Of a stretch of DNA of 64,000 nucleotides, positions 63,848-64,000 are shown one piece after another (the stretch's first letter is position 1; every line of letters begins with the position of its first letter). The position numbers and the translations under genes were made by a program. The notes beneath the pieces are model-generated. The model did no database searches, had not been told where the DNA came from, and saw only the letters and a program-made list of their open reading frames with translations. The stretch covers positions 49,954 through 113,953 of the forward strand of contig NZ_JACJQJ010000024.1 of the NCBI RefSeq assembly GCF_014696615.1, in the 5' to 3' direction. This DNA comes from Nostoc linckia FACHB-104. GTDB taxonomy: Bacteria; Cyanobacteriota; Cyanobacteriia; Cyanobacteriales; Nostocaceae.

Positions 63848-64000
63848 GCAATACGCTTGGGTTAAGCTCATTAGTGATTGATTTGTCACTTATATAAAGA
63901 AGCCAGATCAATTGGGGGATTCTCCCCCAAACCCCCGATTGGGTGACGGTTGCGTCCCCCAAACCCCCTCCAAAATTATTTTTCTGTTTTTTTGTTGAGT
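63848..64000. repeat. Dispersed repeat of about 150 bp, copy 2, cut by the window edge
   Basis: Same sequence and orientation as 50954-51104. It continues to the last base of the window, so its right boundary is unknown. The rest of 63258-64000 contains no gene. Confidence 0.85.

Overview
The window looks like chromosomal DNA of a filamentous, probably heterocyst-forming cyanobacterium (Nostoc, Tolypothrix or Calothrix type). Evidence: the HIP1 octamer GCGATCGC recurs throughout, coding sequence is moderately AT-rich, intergenic DNA carries many short tandem repeats of period 7, and several cyanobacterial families occur (cyanoexosortase-associated protein, DUF2808, CyaB-type GAF/PAS adenylate cyclase, LabA-like NYN protein). 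No rRNA, tRNA, CRISPR array or transposase gene was found.

Layout. 1-4837 (+): end of an exopolysaccharide/exosortase locus, with a probable cyanoexosortase tail, its associated protein, a Wza-like export protein and a Wzz/BY-kinase-like protein. 5041-6654 (-): two tandem rhomboid proteases. 6853-41131 (almost all -): a complete phage-tail-like contractile injection system (CIS). Read in transcription order from 41131 it encodes the cap (DUF4255), an unknown 397-residue protein, sheath, two tube proteins, DUF5908, a LysM-type hub protein, VgrG spike, PAAR tip, gp25, two very large baseplate proteins (gp6/J-like and gp7-like), a small fibre-like protein with a membrane segment, a 1975-residue protein with seven Ig/PKD-like repeats, the tape measure, two DUF4157 (eCIS core) proteins, a YbjN-domain protein, a 67-residue peptide resembling the DUF4157 leaders, a 46-residue membrane peptide and the AAA+ ATPase. 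A divergent membrane protein sits inside the locus at 8737. Composition matches the thylakoid-anchored CIS known from Anabaena.

41880-50846: small metabolic and surface genes: DOPA-dioxygenase-like protein, a Coq4-like gene with an upstream small ORF behind a two-palindrome promoter, a filamentous-haemagglutinin-type exoprotein, DUF4336, DUF1772, a methyltransferase, DUF3703 and a DJ-1/PfpI protein. 51265-63257: regulation: a MalT-like LuxR regulator, DUF2808, adenylate cyclase, an unexplained group of small membrane or low-complexity proteins (58412-59952), an OmpR-type two-component pair and a LabA-like NYN protein.

Intergenic DNA is rich in repeats: heptamer arrays (the largest at 47875-48217, about 48 units of two alternating types), two copies of a MITE-like element, a repeat of about 150 bp at 50954 and at the right edge, and several dispersed palindromes acting as probable terminators. 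The most interesting unexplained material is the CIS cargo end (8737-15770): DUF4157 proteins sharing an N-terminal leader with repeated Phe-Phe pairs, a free-standing leader-like peptide, a YbjN protein that may be a cargo partner, and new small membrane proteins.
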